Source of the DNA: Candidatus Thiothrix putei
GTDB taxonomy: Bacteria; Pseudomonadota; Gammaproteobacteria; Thiotrichales; Thiotrichaceae
Direction: 5' to 3'
NCBI GenBank assembly: GCA_029972225.1
Contig: CP124756.1
Coordinates: forward strand, 3,454,001-3,518,000
DNA: 64,000 bases
The translations under genes were made by a program, and so were the position numbers. Below, in pieces: positions 15,833 through 25,951 of this stretch (positions are counted from its first letter, which is position 1; the number at the start of each line of letters is the position of its first letter). The notes beneath the pieces were generated by a model that was not told the DNA's origin, did not search any database, and saw only the letters and a list, made by a program, of their open reading frames with translations.

Positions 15833-16321
15833 TTATTCTCCAATCCGCGTCAAAATTTGGCGGATAACGGCGGCGGCAATCCGAAAGTCTGCTTGGTGCA
15901 GGATTCCAAATACCGGGCGGGCGGCAGGGATTAAGCCGCGTTGTTTTGCCATGCCAATGATGGCAGCCGTGCCGGTGATGGTTAGCCCTTTTTCCAGTGC
16001 GACTGCGCGTCCGGCACGTTCATCCATGATCAGCAGCACAGGGTCGGGGTGGTGCAAGGCAAGGCTGATGCAGGCGCTCTCCCCCTCGTCGAGGTCAAGC
16101 CCCGTGAGGGCAGGGAAAGGGTGTTCCCAGACTCGCAGCCAGCCAGCGGATAACGCTGCTTGTATAGCGGCTTCACCAGGCGCTTGTTTGCCCGGCAATA
16201 CTTCATTGCGCACGATTTCAGGCAACCAGACTTCGCCGAACAGGTGCGGCAACCATGGCAAGCCATCGACAATGGCTAACCCAATCAATGGGCTGGCATC
16301 GGCAATTACGACGCGAGCCAT
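15833..16321 (-). CDS. DUF3368 PIN-like toxin
   Basis: A 162-residue PIN-like protein of the DUF3368 family: VVIADASPLIGLAIVDGL gives the first Asp, LPEIVRNEVL a Glu, LDEGESACISLALHH the central Glu, and LLIMDERAGRAVALEKGL the Asp-Glu-Arg block typical of this family; ITGTAAIIGMAKQRGLI follows. Probably an RNA-cleaving toxin. It overlaps the preceding antitoxin gene by 16 bases. Confidence 0.82.
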   Translation of the reverse strand: MARVVIADASPLIGLAIVDGLPWLPHLFGEVWLPEIVRNEVLPGKQAPGEAAIQAALSAGWLRVWEHPFPALTGLDLDEGESACISLALHHPDPVLLIMDERAGRAVALEKGLTITGTAAIIGMAKQRGLIPAARPVFGILHQADFRIAAAVIRQILTRIGE

Positions 16322-16650
16322 TGTTCCAGCGTATCCATGTCTTGGTTGACTTCGGCGGCAGTTTGGTTAATGACGGGAATGCCCAAGCGTGAAACGTGCG
16401 CGATGAAATCTGCCAGCACCATGTTTGCCAACCGCGCGGAACGTGCCAGTGATAATGTACTGTCTTTGAATAGCGAGGTGGCTAACGCGGTACGTACCCC
16501 TGGCATATCCAGCATTCCGCCGGTTTGGTTCAGCCCGATCATCAGTGCGTCGGGTTGGTCGCGGTTCATGACTAACACCATGTCCTCGTGGGCGTAGCGC
16601 AAGGCTTCGCTGGGGTTGTTTTTCAGGCTGCTGACGTTAACGGTTTTCAT
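16306..16650 (-). CDS. Phd/YefM + UPF0175 type antitoxin
   Basis: A 114-residue protein. The N-terminal part (KTVNVSSLKNNPSEALRYA, VLVMNRDQPDALMI) has the Phd/YefM DNA-binding fold. The C-terminal half (RTALATSLFKDSTLSLARSARLANM then FIAHVSRLGIPV) is like UPF0175. Such fusions precede DUF3368 toxins, as here, and should both neutralise the toxin and repress the pair. Confidence 0.8.
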   Translation of the reverse strand: MKTVNVSSLKNNPSEALRYAHEDMVLVMNRDQPDALMIGLNQTGGMLDMPGVRTALATSLFKDSTLSLARSARLANMVLADFIAHVSRLGIPVINQTAAEVNQDMDTLEQWLAS

Positions 16651-16767
16651 GCCTATGTTTCCTAGGATGATGAGACAGGATGATTATAAGGGAATGATGC
16701 TGACGTTGCACCAATTACGCCCGATTCAAGCCAAAAAAGCACGACATAAGTGCATTCTAATGAACTG

Positions 16768-16809
16768 TAGGGTGGGTAAAATGCCTGCGAAACCTACCAT
16801 TTCCCACCC
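16768..16809. repeat. REP-like palindromic element
   Basis: GTAGGGTGGGTAAAATG opposite CATTTCCCACCC with a short loop: an imperfect hairpin of the GGGTGGGT type widely scattered between genes in many bacteria. Only this copy is seen in the window. Confidence 0.5.
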
Positions 16810-16840
16810 AACCCCGCAAAAATCCTAGCTTCCTCATACT

Positions 16841-16856
16841 TGGCACACCCATTGCA
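16841..16856 (+). promoter_or_regulatory. Sigma-54 promoter match without a gene
   Basis: TGGCAC, five bases (ACCCA), TTGCA: identical to the sigma-54 consensus in both boxes, with GG and GC ten bases apart. The next features downstream are tRNA genes more than 250 bases away, which are not normally sigma-54 dependent. It probably once drove a nitrogen-regulated gene that has been deleted. Confidence 0.6.
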
Positions 16857-17107
16857 TTGTAATCATCAAGCAGTCAACGGCAACTGCAACGATTGAAGTG
16901 ACTCCTCCTAACCGTGCGATGCAGTACGGTATTTGGGTAAAGCAGCCCTGACCCGTGGTCGTCAGTGATAATGTGGTGGAATTGAAACCCGCGACAGCAA
17001 AAGCTGCATAAAAACCCCATTTGGGGCTTGACGTAAAAGCGTGTGCTACGTATAGTTCGCGCTCTTGATTGAGTAACGGAATCAACGTATTCTCTACCTT
17101 TCAACGT

Positions 17108-17184
17108 CGGAGTATAGCGCAGCCTGGTAGCGCACCTGTTTTGGGTACAGGTGGTCGGGGGTTCAAATCCCTCTACTCCGACCA
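17108..17184 (+). tRNA. tRNA-Pro (TGG)
   Basis: A 77-base cloverleaf with acceptor CGGAGTA/TACTCCG, discriminator A and encoded CCA. The anticodon loop TTTGGGT gives TGG. First of four tRNA genes upstream of tig. Confidence 0.95.
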
Positions 17185-17205
17185 ATTAATTTTAGTTTCC
17201 TACTT

Positions 17206-17281
17206 GCGCCCGTAGCTCAATGGATAGAGCAACGGCCTTCTAAGCCGTAGGTTGCAGGTTCGAGCCCTGCCGGGCGCGCCA
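17206..17281 (+). tRNA. tRNA-Arg (TCT)
   Basis: A 76-base gene with acceptor GCGCCCG/CGGGCGC, anticodon stem ACGGC/GCCGT with loop CTTCTAA (anticodon TCT), T arm GCAGGTTCGAGCCCTGC and encoded CCA. 21 bases after tRNA-Pro; the cluster is likely one transcript. Confidence 0.95.
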
Positions 17282-17314
17282 TTTCGATGCCCAGCAGAGA
17301 CAATGTTTTCCGTG

Positions 17315-17390
17315 GTGACTGTAGCTCAGTTGGTAGAGCACTGGATTGTGATTCCGGTGGTCGTGGGTTCGAGCCCCATCAGCCACCCCA
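17315..17390 (+). tRNA. tRNA-His (GTG)
   Basis: Anticodon loop TTGTGAT gives GTG; T arm GTGGGTTCGAGCCCCAT; the 3' end CCCCA supplies C73 for the extra G at position -1 (17314). The acceptor arms GTGACTG and CAGCCAC pair except for an A-C at the fourth position. Confidence 0.9.
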
Positions 17391-17496
17391 CTTTTTTCCC
17401 GCTTCAAATATTATGCAAAAGCTAACAGGCTGTGTATAATCGCCTCCTTCGTGATTCTCGGTAAGGTTTGCTGACCGGAATCCGCAATTGACAAAT

Positions 17497-17581
17497 GCGA
17501 AAATGGCGGAATTGGTAGACGCACTGGTTTTAGGTACCAGCGCCGCAAGGCGTGAGAGTTCGAGTCTCTCTTTTCGCACCA
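17497..17581 (+). tRNA. tRNA-Leu (TAG)
   Basis: An 85-base class II tRNA with acceptor GCGAAAA/TTTTCGC, anticodon loop TTTAGGT (TAG), a long variable arm (CGCCGCAAGGCGT) and encoded CCA. It lies 71 bases upstream of tig. Confidence 0.95.
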
Positions 17582-17652
17582 CTTTAACTCCTTGATTTTA
17601 ATGATGATCTGCCCTGCATCGGTGGATGTCAGGCTCGTAACGAGGTTTTTAC

Positions 17653-18960
17653 ATGCAATTTTCTGTCGAAACAACCGGTAACATCGACCGCAAAATGACA
17701 GTGGCAGTTCCTGCCCAAAAAATCGACCAAGAAGTAGAAAAACGCCTGAAAGGCATGGTGGGTCGCGTCAAAATCGACGGTTTCCGCCCCGGCAAAGTGC
17801 CGTTTAGCGTGGTCAAAAAACGCTATGAAGAGGGTGTGCGTTACGAGGTAGTGGAAAAATTGCTGGGTTCTGCCTTCCAAGATGCCGCTAATCAAGAAAA
17901 ATTGCGTGTCGCAGGTTTGCCAGAAATCGACCTGAAAACGATGGAAGCCGGTAAAGACCTCGAATTCGTGGCGAGTTTCCAAGTTTACCCAGAGGTGGTG
18001 ATTGCAGGCGTTGAAACCCTGACGATTACTCGCCCGGTTGCAGACATTGCTGACGCTGATCTTGACAAGATGATTGATGTCATCCGTAAGCAAAATCAAG
18101 AATGGAATGAAGTTGACCGCGCTGCTGCGGTAGGCGACATGGTAAAAGTCGATTTCGACGGTTCTGTCGATGGCGAAGCCTTTGAAGGCGGCGCTGCGGA
18201 AGATTACTCCGTCGAACTCGGCGCTGGTCGCATGTTGAAAGACTTTGAAGACGGTCTGGTGGGCATGAAAGCCGGTGAGGTGAAAACCATTGATGTGGCA
18301 TTCCCGGATACTTACCACGCTGAAAATCTGAAAGGCAAAACCGCACAATTCAAGCTGACTATGAAGCAAGTGCGTGCTGCTGTGCTGCCAGAAGTTGATA
18401 CCGATTTCATCACTAAATTCGGCGTAGAAAGCGGTTCTGTGGATGATTTCCGTGCTGAAATCAAAAAGAATATGCAGCGTGAACTCGATACTGCCATCAA
18501 AACCCAACTCAAGCAGCAGGTGATGGACGGTTTGGCGGAACTGCACGCTATTGATATTCCCAAGTCACTGGTGACGGAAGAAATCCGCTACGTTCGTGAT
18601 GAGTTCTCGCAAAACACTGGCTCTCCGGCAGATAATATCCCCGACGAGTTGTTTGCGCCGCAAGCAGAGCGCCGCGTGAAGTTGGGTTTGATTGTGGGTG
18701 AAGTGATTCGCCAACACAGCCTGCAACGTGACCCGGCACGGGTTGAGGCAATGTTGGAAACCGTGGCTGCCAGCTACGAAGACCCGCAAGCGCTGAAAGA
18801 CTACTACCGTGGCAACCGTCAAGCCATGCAGACCATCGAAGCAGCGGTAATGGAAGAAATGATCGTTGAATGGGTCATGGAAAAGGCCACCGTCAACGAC
18901 GAAACCCGCGACTTCGATAGCGTCATGAACCCTAAAAAGCCGGAACAGGCACAAGCCTGA
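17653..18960 (+). CDS. tig: Trigger factor
   Basis: A 435-residue ribosome-bound chaperone and prolyl isomerase. The N-terminal ribosome-binding domain has GFRPGKVPFSVVKKRY. The FKBP-like domain spans about residues 150-245 (GDMVKVDFDGSVDGEAFEGG, GLVGMKAGEVKTIDVAFP). The C-terminal arms are helical. Full length for the family. First of the tig-clpP-clpX-lon set, with clpP starting 29 bases later. Confidence 0.97.
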   Translation: MQFSVETTGNIDRKMTVAVPAQKIDQEVEKRLKGMVGRVKIDGFRPGKVPFSVVKKRYEEGVRYEVVEKLLGSAFQDAANQEKLRVAGLPEIDLKTMEAGKDLEFVASFQVYPEVVIAGVETLTITRPVADIADADLDKMIDVIRKQNQEWNEVDRAAAVGDMVKVDFDGSVDGEAFEGGAAEDYSVELGAGRMLKDFEDGLVGMKAGEVKTIDVAFPDTYHAENLKGKTAQFKLTMKQVRAAVLPEVDTDFITKFGVESGSVDDFRAEIKKNMQRELDTAIKTQLKQQVMDGLAELHAIDIPKSLVTEEIRYVRDEFSQNTGSPADNIPDELFAPQAERRVKLGLIVGEVIRQHSLQRDPARVEAMLETVAASYEDPQALKDYYRGNRQAMQTIEAAVMEEMIVEWVMEKATVNDETRDFDSVMNPKKPEQAQA

Positions 18961-18989
18961 ATCCCGTAAACAGATAAAGGTAGGTTGTA

Positions 18990-19604
18990 ATGTTTGGAAT
19001 AAACCCGATTGAACCCCGCGCTGTTGGCGTGCCAATGGTTATCGAGCAATCTGCTCGTGGCGAACGCGCCTTTGACATCTACTCGCGCTTGTTGCGGGAA
19101 CGGGTCATTTTCTGTGTGGGTGAAGTCGAAGATTACATGGCTAACCTGATCGTGGCGCAGTTGCTGTTCCTCGAATCCGAAAACCCTGAGAAAGATATTC
19201 ACTTGTATATCAACTCGCCGGGTGGGGTGATTACCGCAGGCATGGCGATTTACGACACCATGAAGTTTATCAAGCCACAAGTCAGTACTTTGTGTATCGG
19301 TCAAGCCGCCAGCATGGGTGCGGTGTTATTGGCAGCGGGTGAACCTGGCAAGCGTTTCGCACTGCCACATTCGCGCGTTATGATTCACCAGCCATCGGGT
19401 GGCTCGCGTGGACAAGCTTCTGATATTGAAATCCAAGCGCGTGAAATTCTTAAAATGCGTGAGGTTTTAAACAAAGTATTGGCGGGTCATACCGGGCAAA
19501 CGGTTGAGCGTATTGAGCAAGACACGGATCGGGATAACTTTATGGATGCGGTGCAGGCACGTGAATATGGCTTGATTGATGAGGTCTTGACAGTTCGCAC
19601 GTGA
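18990..19604 (+). CDS. clpP: ATP-dependent Clp protease proteolytic subunit
   Basis: A 204-residue serine peptidase that forms the tetradecameric chamber served by ClpX. The catalytic Ser is in [16 protein letters not shown], His in [11 protein letters not shown] and Asp in the later [10 protein letters not shown] region. The N-terminus [20 protein letters not shown] begins with a short propeptide. A hairpin terminator follows before clpX. Confidence 0.97.
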   Translation: MFGINPIEPRAVGVPMVIEQSARGERAFDIYSRLLRERVIFCVGEVEDYMANLIVAQLLFLESENPEKDIHLYINSPGGVITAGMAIYDTMKFIKPQVSTLCIGQAASMGAVLLAAGEPGKRFALPHSRVMIHQPSGGSRGQASDIEIQAREILKMREVLNKVLAGHTGQTVERIEQDTDRDNFMDAVQAREYGLIDEVLTVRT

Positions 19605-19647
19605 TGGATTGTCGGACTAAAGCCCGACCTACATAGCCATTTGTCAG

Positions 19648-19676
19648 AAAACAGCCTGTCTTTACAGGCTGTTTTC
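19648..19676 (+). terminator. Terminator after clpP
   Basis: AAAACAGCCTG and CAGGCTGTTTT form an 11-base stem with a short loop, ending in a T run. A separate REP-like palindrome (GTCGGACTAAAGCCCGAC, 19609-19627) precedes it. clpX therefore probably also has its own promoter in 19680-19850. Confidence 0.75.
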
Positions 19677-19854
19677 GTGTCTGGACAGGTATTTTTCAGC
19701 AAAAGAAGCATAAAATACTTGTAAAAGGCGAGTATTCTTGTAACAAGACAAGTTTATTAGAATAATATAGCTTGAAAGCAGTCATATGGACACAACATAG
19801 TCCTTTGGTTTACATCGTTGATGTGTCGTGAAGCGGCACAGGATAGAGGTTCTG

Positions 19855-21141
19855 ATGAGTAAAGATAGAAGAGGCGATCACGATAGCGGCAAGCTGCTGT
19901 ATTGCTCTTTCTGCGGAAAAAGCCAGCACGAAGTACGCAAGCTGATCGCTGGCCCTTCGGTGTTCATTTGTGATGAATGTGTGGATTTGTGTAATGACAT
20001 CATTCAAGAGGAAATGCATACCGCGCAAGGGTCTGATGAACAATCTTCCCTGCCGACCCCACGTGAACTCAAAGGCAACTTGGACGAGTACGTGATTGGT
20101 CAGGAACTGGCAAAGCGTGTGCTTTCAGTAGCGGTTTACAACCACTATAAGCGCTTGTACAAAAAAGGTGGCGGCAAAGATGATGTCGAGCTGGCAAAAA
20201 GCAATATCTTGCTGATTGGCCCGACGGGTAGCGGTAAAACCTTGCTGGCAGAAACGCTGGCTCGTTTGCTGAATGTGCCGTTCACGATTGCTGATGCCAC
20301 GACTCTGACCGAAGCCGGTTATGTCGGTGAGGATGTGGAAAACATCATCCAGAAATTGCTGCAAAAATGCGATTACGATGTCGAAAAAGCGCAGACGGGC
20401 ATTGTTTACATCGACGAAATCGACAAAATTTCGCGCAAAGCCGATAACCCTTCCATTACCCGTGATGTGTCGGGCGAAGGTGTGCAGCAAGCGTTGCTGA
20501 AGCTGATCGAAGGCACGGTAGCCTCTGTACCCCCGCAAGGTGGGCGTAAACACCCGCAACAAGAATTCTTGCAGGTCGATACCCGCAATATCCTGTTCAT
20601 TGTGGGCGGCGCGTTTTCGGGTATGGATAAAGTTATCCGCCGTCGTACTGAAAAGGGCAGCATTGGTTTCTCTGCTAAAGTGAAAGCACCGGAAGAAAGC
20701 CGCAGTTTCGGCGAAGTTATCAAAGACATCGAAGCCGAAGACTTGGTGCATTACGGTTTGATTCCAGAGTTTGTGGGACGTTTACCCGTTGTTGCTACCT
20801 TGGAAGAGCTTGATGAAGCTGCTTTGGTACAAATTCTCACCGAACCGCGCAATGCGTTGACCAAGCAGTACGCTAAGTTGTTTGAGATGGAAGGTGCTGA
20901 ATTGGTCTTCCGTGATGATGCCTTGCATTCGATTGCGCGTAAAGCGATGGAACGCAAAACCGGTGCGCGTGGGTTGCGTTCTATTCTGGAAAAAATCTTG
21001 CTGGATACCATGTACGACCTGCCATCTGAGCAGAATGTCAGCAAGGTGGTGGTGGATGATGCTGTCGTCAAAGGCGAGTCCCAACCGTATCTGATCTATG
21101 AAAATGTCGAGCCGCAGCAACAACTAGCCGCAGGCGAATAA
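19855..21141 (+). CDS. clpX: Clp protease ATP-binding subunit ClpX
   Basis: A 428-residue AAA+ unfoldase that feeds substrates to ClpP. The zinc finger is [11 protein letters not shown] with CDECVDLC; Walker A is GPTGSGKT and Walker [10 protein letters not shown]; the sensor/pore region [11 protein letters not shown] and the ClpP-docking [11 protein letters not shown] (with IGF in KGSIGFSAK) are present. Start at 19855 (MSKDRRG), preceded by AGAGG; an upstream in-frame ATG at 19828 is not supported. Confidence 0.97.
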   Translation: MSKDRRGDHDSGKLLYCSFCGKSQHEVRKLIAGPSVFICDECVDLCNDIIQEEMHTAQGSDEQSSLPTPRELKGNLDEYVIGQELAKRVLSVAVYNHYKRLYKKGGGKDDVELAKSNILLIGPTGSGKTLLAETLARLLNVPFTIADATTLTEAGYVGEDVENIIQKLLQKCDYDVEKAQTGIVYIDEIDKISRKADNPSITRDVSGEGVQQALLKLIEGTVASVPPQGGRKHPQQEFLQVDTRNILFIVGGAFSGMDKVIRRRTEKGSIGFSAKVKAPEESRSFGEVIKDIEAEDLVHYGLIPEFVGRLPVVATLEELDEAALVQILTEPRNALTKQYAKLFEMEGAELVFRDDALHSIARKAMERKTGARGLRSILEKILLDTMYDLPSEQNVSKVVVDDAVVKGESQPYLIYENVEPQQQLAAGE

Positions 21142-21149
21142 CATTTGTT

Positions 21150-21175
21150 GGCGTGCTGATTCTCCTCAGCACGCC
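21150..21175 (+). terminator. Hairpin between clpX and lon
   Basis: GGCGTGCTGA (21150-21159) and TCAGCACGCC (21166-21175), a perfect 10-base stem with a 6-base loop, 31 bases before lon. There is no T run, so it may be a partial terminator, an mRNA-stabilising stem or a processing site. Confidence 0.55.
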
Positions 21176-21206
21176 ACCCTCCTAGCTGCCACAGTGAGTA
21201 CTTATT

Positions 21207-23627
21207 ATGGCTGAATCAATCATCGTTCCCGTTTTACCGTTGCGTGATGTCGTGGTGTATCCACACATGGTGATCCCTTTGTTTGTCGGGCGTAACAAGT
21301 CCATCCAGGCGTTGGATATGGCGATGGATAGCAACAAACAAATCCTGCTGGTTGCTCAAAAAAGCGCTGAAGTGGATGCCCCTGATTTAGATGATGTGCA
21401 TACGATGGGTACGCTTGCCACCATTTTGCAATTGCTGAAGCTGCCGGATGGCACGTTGAAAGTATTGGTGGAAGGGCTGGAGCGTGCGGAAATTATCGCG
21501 ATTGATAATGACGGTGATTTTTCCGCTGCACGGGTTAAAGTAGCTGCTTCGGTTTCCACTGACAGCCGTAAAATTGACGTGCTGAGCCGTTCTTTGGTGA
21601 GCTTGTTTGAGCAATACGTCAAACTGAATAAAAAAGTCCCGCCAGAAATTCTCTCTTCCTTATCCAGCATTGATGATCCGGTACGCTTGGCGGATACCAT
21701 TGCGGCGCATTTAGGCTTGAAGATTGCAGAAAAACAGAAAGTGTTGGAAATGCTCGATGTCGAAGAGCGTATTCAGTACCTGATGGAGTTGGTGGAAGGT
21801 GAAATCGACTTGCTGCAAGTCGAGAAAAAAATCCGTGGGCGCGTTAAACAGCAAATGGAACGCAGCCAACGCGAGTATTACCTCAACGAGCAGATCAAAG
21901 CCATCCAGAAAGAACTGGGCGAAATGGACGATGCTGCGCCTAACGAAATGGAAGAACTGGCGCGTAAAGTTGAAGCCGCCGGTATGCCCAAAGAAGCTAA
22001 AGAAAAAGCTGATGCAGAGTTGAAAAAGCTCAAAATGATGTCGCCGATGTCAGCAGAAGCCACGGTGGTGCGCAACTATATCGACTGGTTGGTTAATTTG
22101 CCTTGGAAGAAAAAATCCAAAGTTAATAATAACTTGGGTGAGGCTGAGAAGGTTCTCAACGAAGATCACTACGGTCTGGAAGAGGTTAAAGAACGCATCC
22201 TCGAATTCCTCGCTGTGCAACAGCGCGTCAAAAAGATCAAAGGACCGATTTTGTGTTTGGTAGGGCCACCGGGAGTAGGTAAGACCTCACTGGGGCAGTC
22301 CATTGCGCGTGCCACTGGGCGTAAATTTACCCGCATGGCGCTGGGTGGGGTGCGTGATGAAGCCGAGATTCGTGGGCATCGTCGCACTTACATCGGTTCT
22401 TTGCCGGGTAAAATCGTGCAAAATCTGACGAAAGTAGGAACCCGTAACCCGCTGTTCTTGTTGGATGAAATCGACAAAATGTCGACCGACTTCCGGGGCG
22501 ATCCTTCGTCTGCTTTGCTGGAAGTATTGGATCCAGAACAAAACCATACTTTCGCTGACCATTATCTGGAGGTCGATTTCGACTTGTCGGATGTGATGTT
22601 CGTGGCGACTTCCAACAGTATGCGTATTCCAGGGCCACTGCTGGATCGTATGGAAGTCATCCGCATTCCGGGTTACACCGAAGATGAAAAGCTCAGCATT
22701 GCGAAGAATTACTTGGTTCCTAAGCAAATCAAAGCTAATGGATTGAAGAAAGGGGAGCTAACCATTAGCGATAGCGCGGTGATGGATATTATCCGCCATT
22801 ACACCCGTGAAGCCGGGGTGCGCAACTTGGATCGTGAAATCTCTAAGTTATGCCGCAAAGCCGTTAAAGAGCACTTGTTGAGCGACAAGAAGAAGAGTTC
22901 TGTTACCCCGCGTAACATTGAGAAATACCTTGGTGTGAAACGTTTCGATTACGGGCGTGCGGATAAAAGTAACCAGATTGGTCAGGTCACGGGTTTGGCA
23001 TGGACGTCGGTCGGTGGTGACTTGCTGACCATTGAAAGTGCCTTACTACCGGGTAATGGCATGATCAAGAGTACCGGGCGCTTAGGCGAGGTGATGAAAG
23101 AGTCTATCCACGCAGCCGAAACGGTGGTCAAAAGCCGTGCGCGTAGTTTGGGGATCACCCGTAAATCATTGCGCAAAAATAATGTACATATTCATGTGCC
23201 TGAAGGAGCAACACCCAAAGACGGCCCTAGTGCAGGTATCGGGATGGTAACAGCGATGGTATCCGCCATGACGCGTATCCCGGTGCGTGCTGATGTGGCC
23301 ATGACGGGTGAAATTACTTTGCGCGGTGAGGTATTGCCTATCGGTGGCCTGAAGGAAAAACTGCTGGCCGCGCACCGTGGTGGCATCAAGCTGGTGTTGA
23401 TTCCCAAGGAAAATGAAAAAGACTTGGCGGAAGTACCGGATAATGTCAAAAAGGGGTTGGAAATACGTCCCGTGAAGTGGATTGATGAGGTATTAGCCTT
23501 GGCGTTAGAACATGCGCCAGTGCCTTTGGCTGATGATGAGGACTTGGATGATGATGCGGAAGCACCATCTTCCGTCCCAGTGGTGGTGGCTGACGAAGAG
23601 GAAATCAGCCCAGCCAGACCGCATTAA
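21207..23627 (+). CDS. lon: ATP-dependent protease Lon
   Basis: An 806-residue protein. The N-terminal substrate-binding domain begins [22 protein letters not shown]. The AAA+ module has Walker [13 protein letters not shown] and Walker [11 protein letters not shown]. The protease domain carries the Ser of [11 protein letters not shown] and the Lys of [16 protein letters not shown]. Lon degrades misfolded and regulatory proteins. The C-terminus has an acidic tail ([12 protein letters not shown]). In many gammaproteobacteria hup follows directly; here a nested pair of IS elements separates them. Confidence 0.97.
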   Translation: MAESIIVPVLPLRDVVVYPHMVIPLFVGRNKSIQALDMAMDSNKQILLVAQKSAEVDAPDLDDVHTMGTLATILQLLKLPDGTLKVLVEGLERAEIIAIDNDGDFSAARVKVAASVSTDSRKIDVLSRSLVSLFEQYVKLNKKVPPEILSSLSSIDDPVRLADTIAAHLGLKIAEKQKVLEMLDVEERIQYLMELVEGEIDLLQVEKKIRGRVKQQMERSQREYYLNEQIKAIQKELGEMDDAAPNEMEELARKVEAAGMPKEAKEKADAELKKLKMMSPMSAEATVVRNYIDWLVNLPWKKKSKVNNNLGEAEKVLNEDHYGLEEVKERILEFLAVQQRVKKIKGPILCLVGPPGVGKTSLGQSIARATGRKFTRMALGGVRDEAEIRGHRRTYIGSLPGKIVQNLTKVGTRNPLFLLDEIDKMSTDFRGDPSSALLEVLDPEQNHTFADHYLEVDFDLSDVMFVATSNSMRIPGPLLDRMEVIRIPGYTEDEKLSIAKNYLVPKQIKANGLKKGELTISDSAVMDIIRHYTREAGVRNLDREISKLCRKAVKEHLLSDKKKSSVTPRNIEKYLGVKRFDYGRADKSNQIGQVTGLAWTSVGGDLLTIESALLPGNGMIKSTGRLGEVMKESIHAAETVVKSRARSLGITRKSLRKNNVHIHVPEGATPKDGPSAGIGMVTAMVSAMTRIPVRADVAMTGEITLRGEVLPIGGLKEKLLAAHRGGIKLVLIPKENEKDLAEVPDNVKKGLEIRPVKWIDEVLALALEHAPVPLADDEDLDDDAEAPSSVPVVVADEEEISPARPH

Positions 23628-24331
23628 TGTACCTACACGGGATGCTGAAATACTTCTGTGCGTTTGAAGTCCGCAGGGCAATCGCTTGAAAGTTTGGTTG
23701 CAAAACATGCATAAATAAGGTTTTTCCCGAAAGGACAAAACCGATGCCGAACTTGCCGTCCAGCGCTATCAGCCGCTTACTGGAACAGTTGTCAGTTTTA
23801 GAAGACCCCCGCCAGCAAGCCAAAGTTCTCTACCCCCTACCTGAAATCCTATTGCTGGGTTTGGCAGGCAGCTTAGCAGGGGCAGACGATGTGGTGGAAA
23901 TGGTGCGCTGGGCAAAGCTAAACGCGGATTTCCTGCGCCGCTATTATCCCTATGCACGGGGCTTTCCCAGCCATGACACGGTGAGTGACGTGTTCAACGC
24001 GCTGAATGCTAAGCTGTTTTCGGAACTGTTTATCCGTTGGACAAACAGCCTGTCCGCAGGGGAGGCTGACCTATTGAACATTGACGGCAAAACCTCACGG
24101 CGCAGTGGTGGCAACGGGCAGAACCCTCTGCACCTGGTGTCAGCGTGGGCAAACCAGCAAAATCTAGTGCTGGGGCAGGAAGCCACCGACCAGAAATCCA
24201 ATGAAATCACTGCCATCCCCGCCTTGCTACGCAAGCTCGACATTGAAGGCTGCTTGATCACCATTGATGCGATGGGGACACAAAAGGCCATCGCCAAGCA
24301 AATCGTGGAAGCAGGCGGTGATTACCTACTG

Positions 24332-25951
24332 CTCAACAGTCGTGACATTCCCCCAAAACCAAGCATGATGTTAGGCAGCAGCCTTACTGAACTGCTGTTT
24401 TAACACCTTGATTATGGGTATTTTCCCGCTGTTAGCGGTTCATGTTTGCCTATCATCGTCCTCATCGCCGTTGACGGCCGCGTTAATTCGCCACCAGAAG
24501 GCTTTGGGGGGAGAGCGCAGTAATTGCCGTGCCAGTAGTGGTGCTAAAATCTGTCGCACGGTGTTCTCGGAAGGCAATTCACGGGAACGGGTGCGCAAAT
24601 ACAAGACCTGCTGCTTCCAAAGCCCCTCATGGTACTTGAGGGAAAACAGTTGTAGCAAACCGGTGGCGATGCAGGCACACAACACAAAGGTTTCCATTGC
24701 CTGCCAGCAGGCCACCACCGTGGGGAGGTGCTGTGCTTGGGGGGCTTTGAGATGCCGATTGGCGGTAGGTCGCCGGGAATGGCGCGGCAGGTAACGGCTC
24801 CAGAAGTGGAAGCGGAATGCGCCCATGGTATTTTTCAGGGCATCAAACAAGGTTTCAATCCGGGTGCGTCGGCAGTACAGGGTGAGGATGGTTTCCGCGT
24901 CCAGCACCAAATCCGAACACATCAGCAGGATGGGGCCACGGGAAGTGACTGCCCAGACAAATTGCAGCGGCTGCCCTAACGGTTTCCACCACAGGGTATG
25001 GGACATCAGGCGTACCGACTCCTCCTTGCCATAAATGCACAGGGTCACTTCACGGAAAAAATCAGCATGGTCAAAGGCTTCCCACAACACCAGCTTCATC
25101 CCGTACTGGCGTTGCCGCCCACGCCTTCCCGGCGGTTTGGGTGGCGCAGGGAAGTAGGCCACATAGTTCTTTTTAGCGCGGGTGATGACCTGCACCAGTG
25201 GTTGTTGTAACGCCACCGACCAAACCGAGCGTGCCAGCCGGAACACCGAAGCCGTGGCAAAGAACGCATCCAGCACCAGCCACACCGGGCGGTCATTCAC
25301 CTGCGCAAACGACAACGCCATCTGCACCACCCGTGTCCCCAGTTTGAGTGTCGGGTCGTTAGCATCCTCTTCCCCCAAATGCCGAAACCCCTGATGGATT
25401 TGCAAACTCAGCGGCAGGCAGAAACAGGCGGACAGGCTCCCCACCAACAACCCCACGGCTCCCCAACACTGCCCCCGGAAATAGTCCGGTTTGCTTTGGG
25501 TTTCCGAGGTTTCCCGCAAGGAAACGACCCCCGGCATCCGCCCACCATCCTTAACCACATGGGTATGGTCGCCCAGCACCACCAAACGCCCCGCCACCTC
25601 AACCAGCGGCGCATGGGACAACACCCACCGCTGCCAGCTCGCCCGTAACCGCTCAGGATGGTAAGACCCGGCACGAAAAAAATGGAGCAACCGATGGTAG
25701 CCCCGTTCATCCGATAACCAGTAACGGCACATCGACGTGACCCCGCTCATCTCGGTCGCCGCTAAAAAGCTCAGGATGATGGCGCAAAACAATAGCCATG
25801 CTCGCTGGCGCGAAAATTCACTTTTAAAGTGGTGAAGGCTCTGGTATAGATCAACTAGCATGATGTCCCTTGGATAATAGGTCGCTGGTAACGCCTACTC
25901 TAAGGGATTTCGTGCTGCTTGGGGGAATGGGGAGAACTTATGACTGTTGAG
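24332..25951 (-). mobile_element. IS4-family element nested in ISAs1
   Basis: 1620 bases with terminal inverted repeats CTCAACAGTC at both ends and 8-base target duplications ACCTACTG (24324-24331 and 25952-25959). One transposase gene runs leftward. Its insertion inactivated the ISAs1 transposase, so it is the younger of the two insertions. Confidence 0.92.
24440..25861 (-). CDS. IS4-family DDE transposase
   Basis: 473 residues. Catalytic candidates are LVVLGDHTHVVKDGGRMPGV (first Asp), WLVLDAFFATASV (second Asp) and YCRRTRIETLFDALK, which fits the IS4 signature Y-x2-R-x3-E-x6-K exactly. GRRGRQRQYGMKLVL in the middle is basic. No frameshift or stop was seen, so the gene appears intact. Confidence 0.85.
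   Translation of the reverse strand: MLVDLYQSLHHFKSEFSRQRAWLLFCAIILSFLAATEMSGVTSMCRYWLSDERGYHRLLHFFRAGSYHPERLRASWQRWVLSHAPLVEVAGRLVVLGDHTHVVKDGGRMPGVVSLRETSETQSKPDYFRGQCWGAVGLLVGSLSACFCLPLSLQIHQGFRHLGEEDANDPTLKLGTRVVQMALSFAQVNDRPVWLVLDAFFATASVFRLARSVWSVALQQPLVQVITRAKKNYVAYFPAPPKPPGRRGRQRQYGMKLVLWEAFDHADFFREVTLCIYGKEESVRLMSHTLWWKPLGQPLQFVWAVTSRGPILLMCSDLVLDAETILTLYCRRTRIETLFDALKNTMGAFRFHFWSRYLPRHSRRPTANRHLKAPQAQHLPTVVACWQAMETFVLCACIATGLLQLFSLKYHEGLWKQQVLYLRTRSRELPSENTVRQILAPLLARQLLRSPPKAFWWRINAAVNGDEDDDRQT

Larger units (their letters stand above)
16651..17107. other. 457-base gene-free stretch before the tRNA cluster
   Basis: No intact gene is seen. It contains a REP-like palindrome (16768-16809), a strong sigma-54 promoter match (16841-16856) and, downstream on the plus strand, an open stretch reading TPPNRAMQYGIWVKQP then stop near 16900-16951, which may be a gene remnant but was not identified. 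The 3' end presumably carries the tRNA operon promoter. Confidence 0.5.

Noticed and set aside
17629..18546. 305-codon minus-strand frame opposite tig
   Set aside because: Antisense shadow rich in His and Phe, as expected from the complement of a biased coding sequence.
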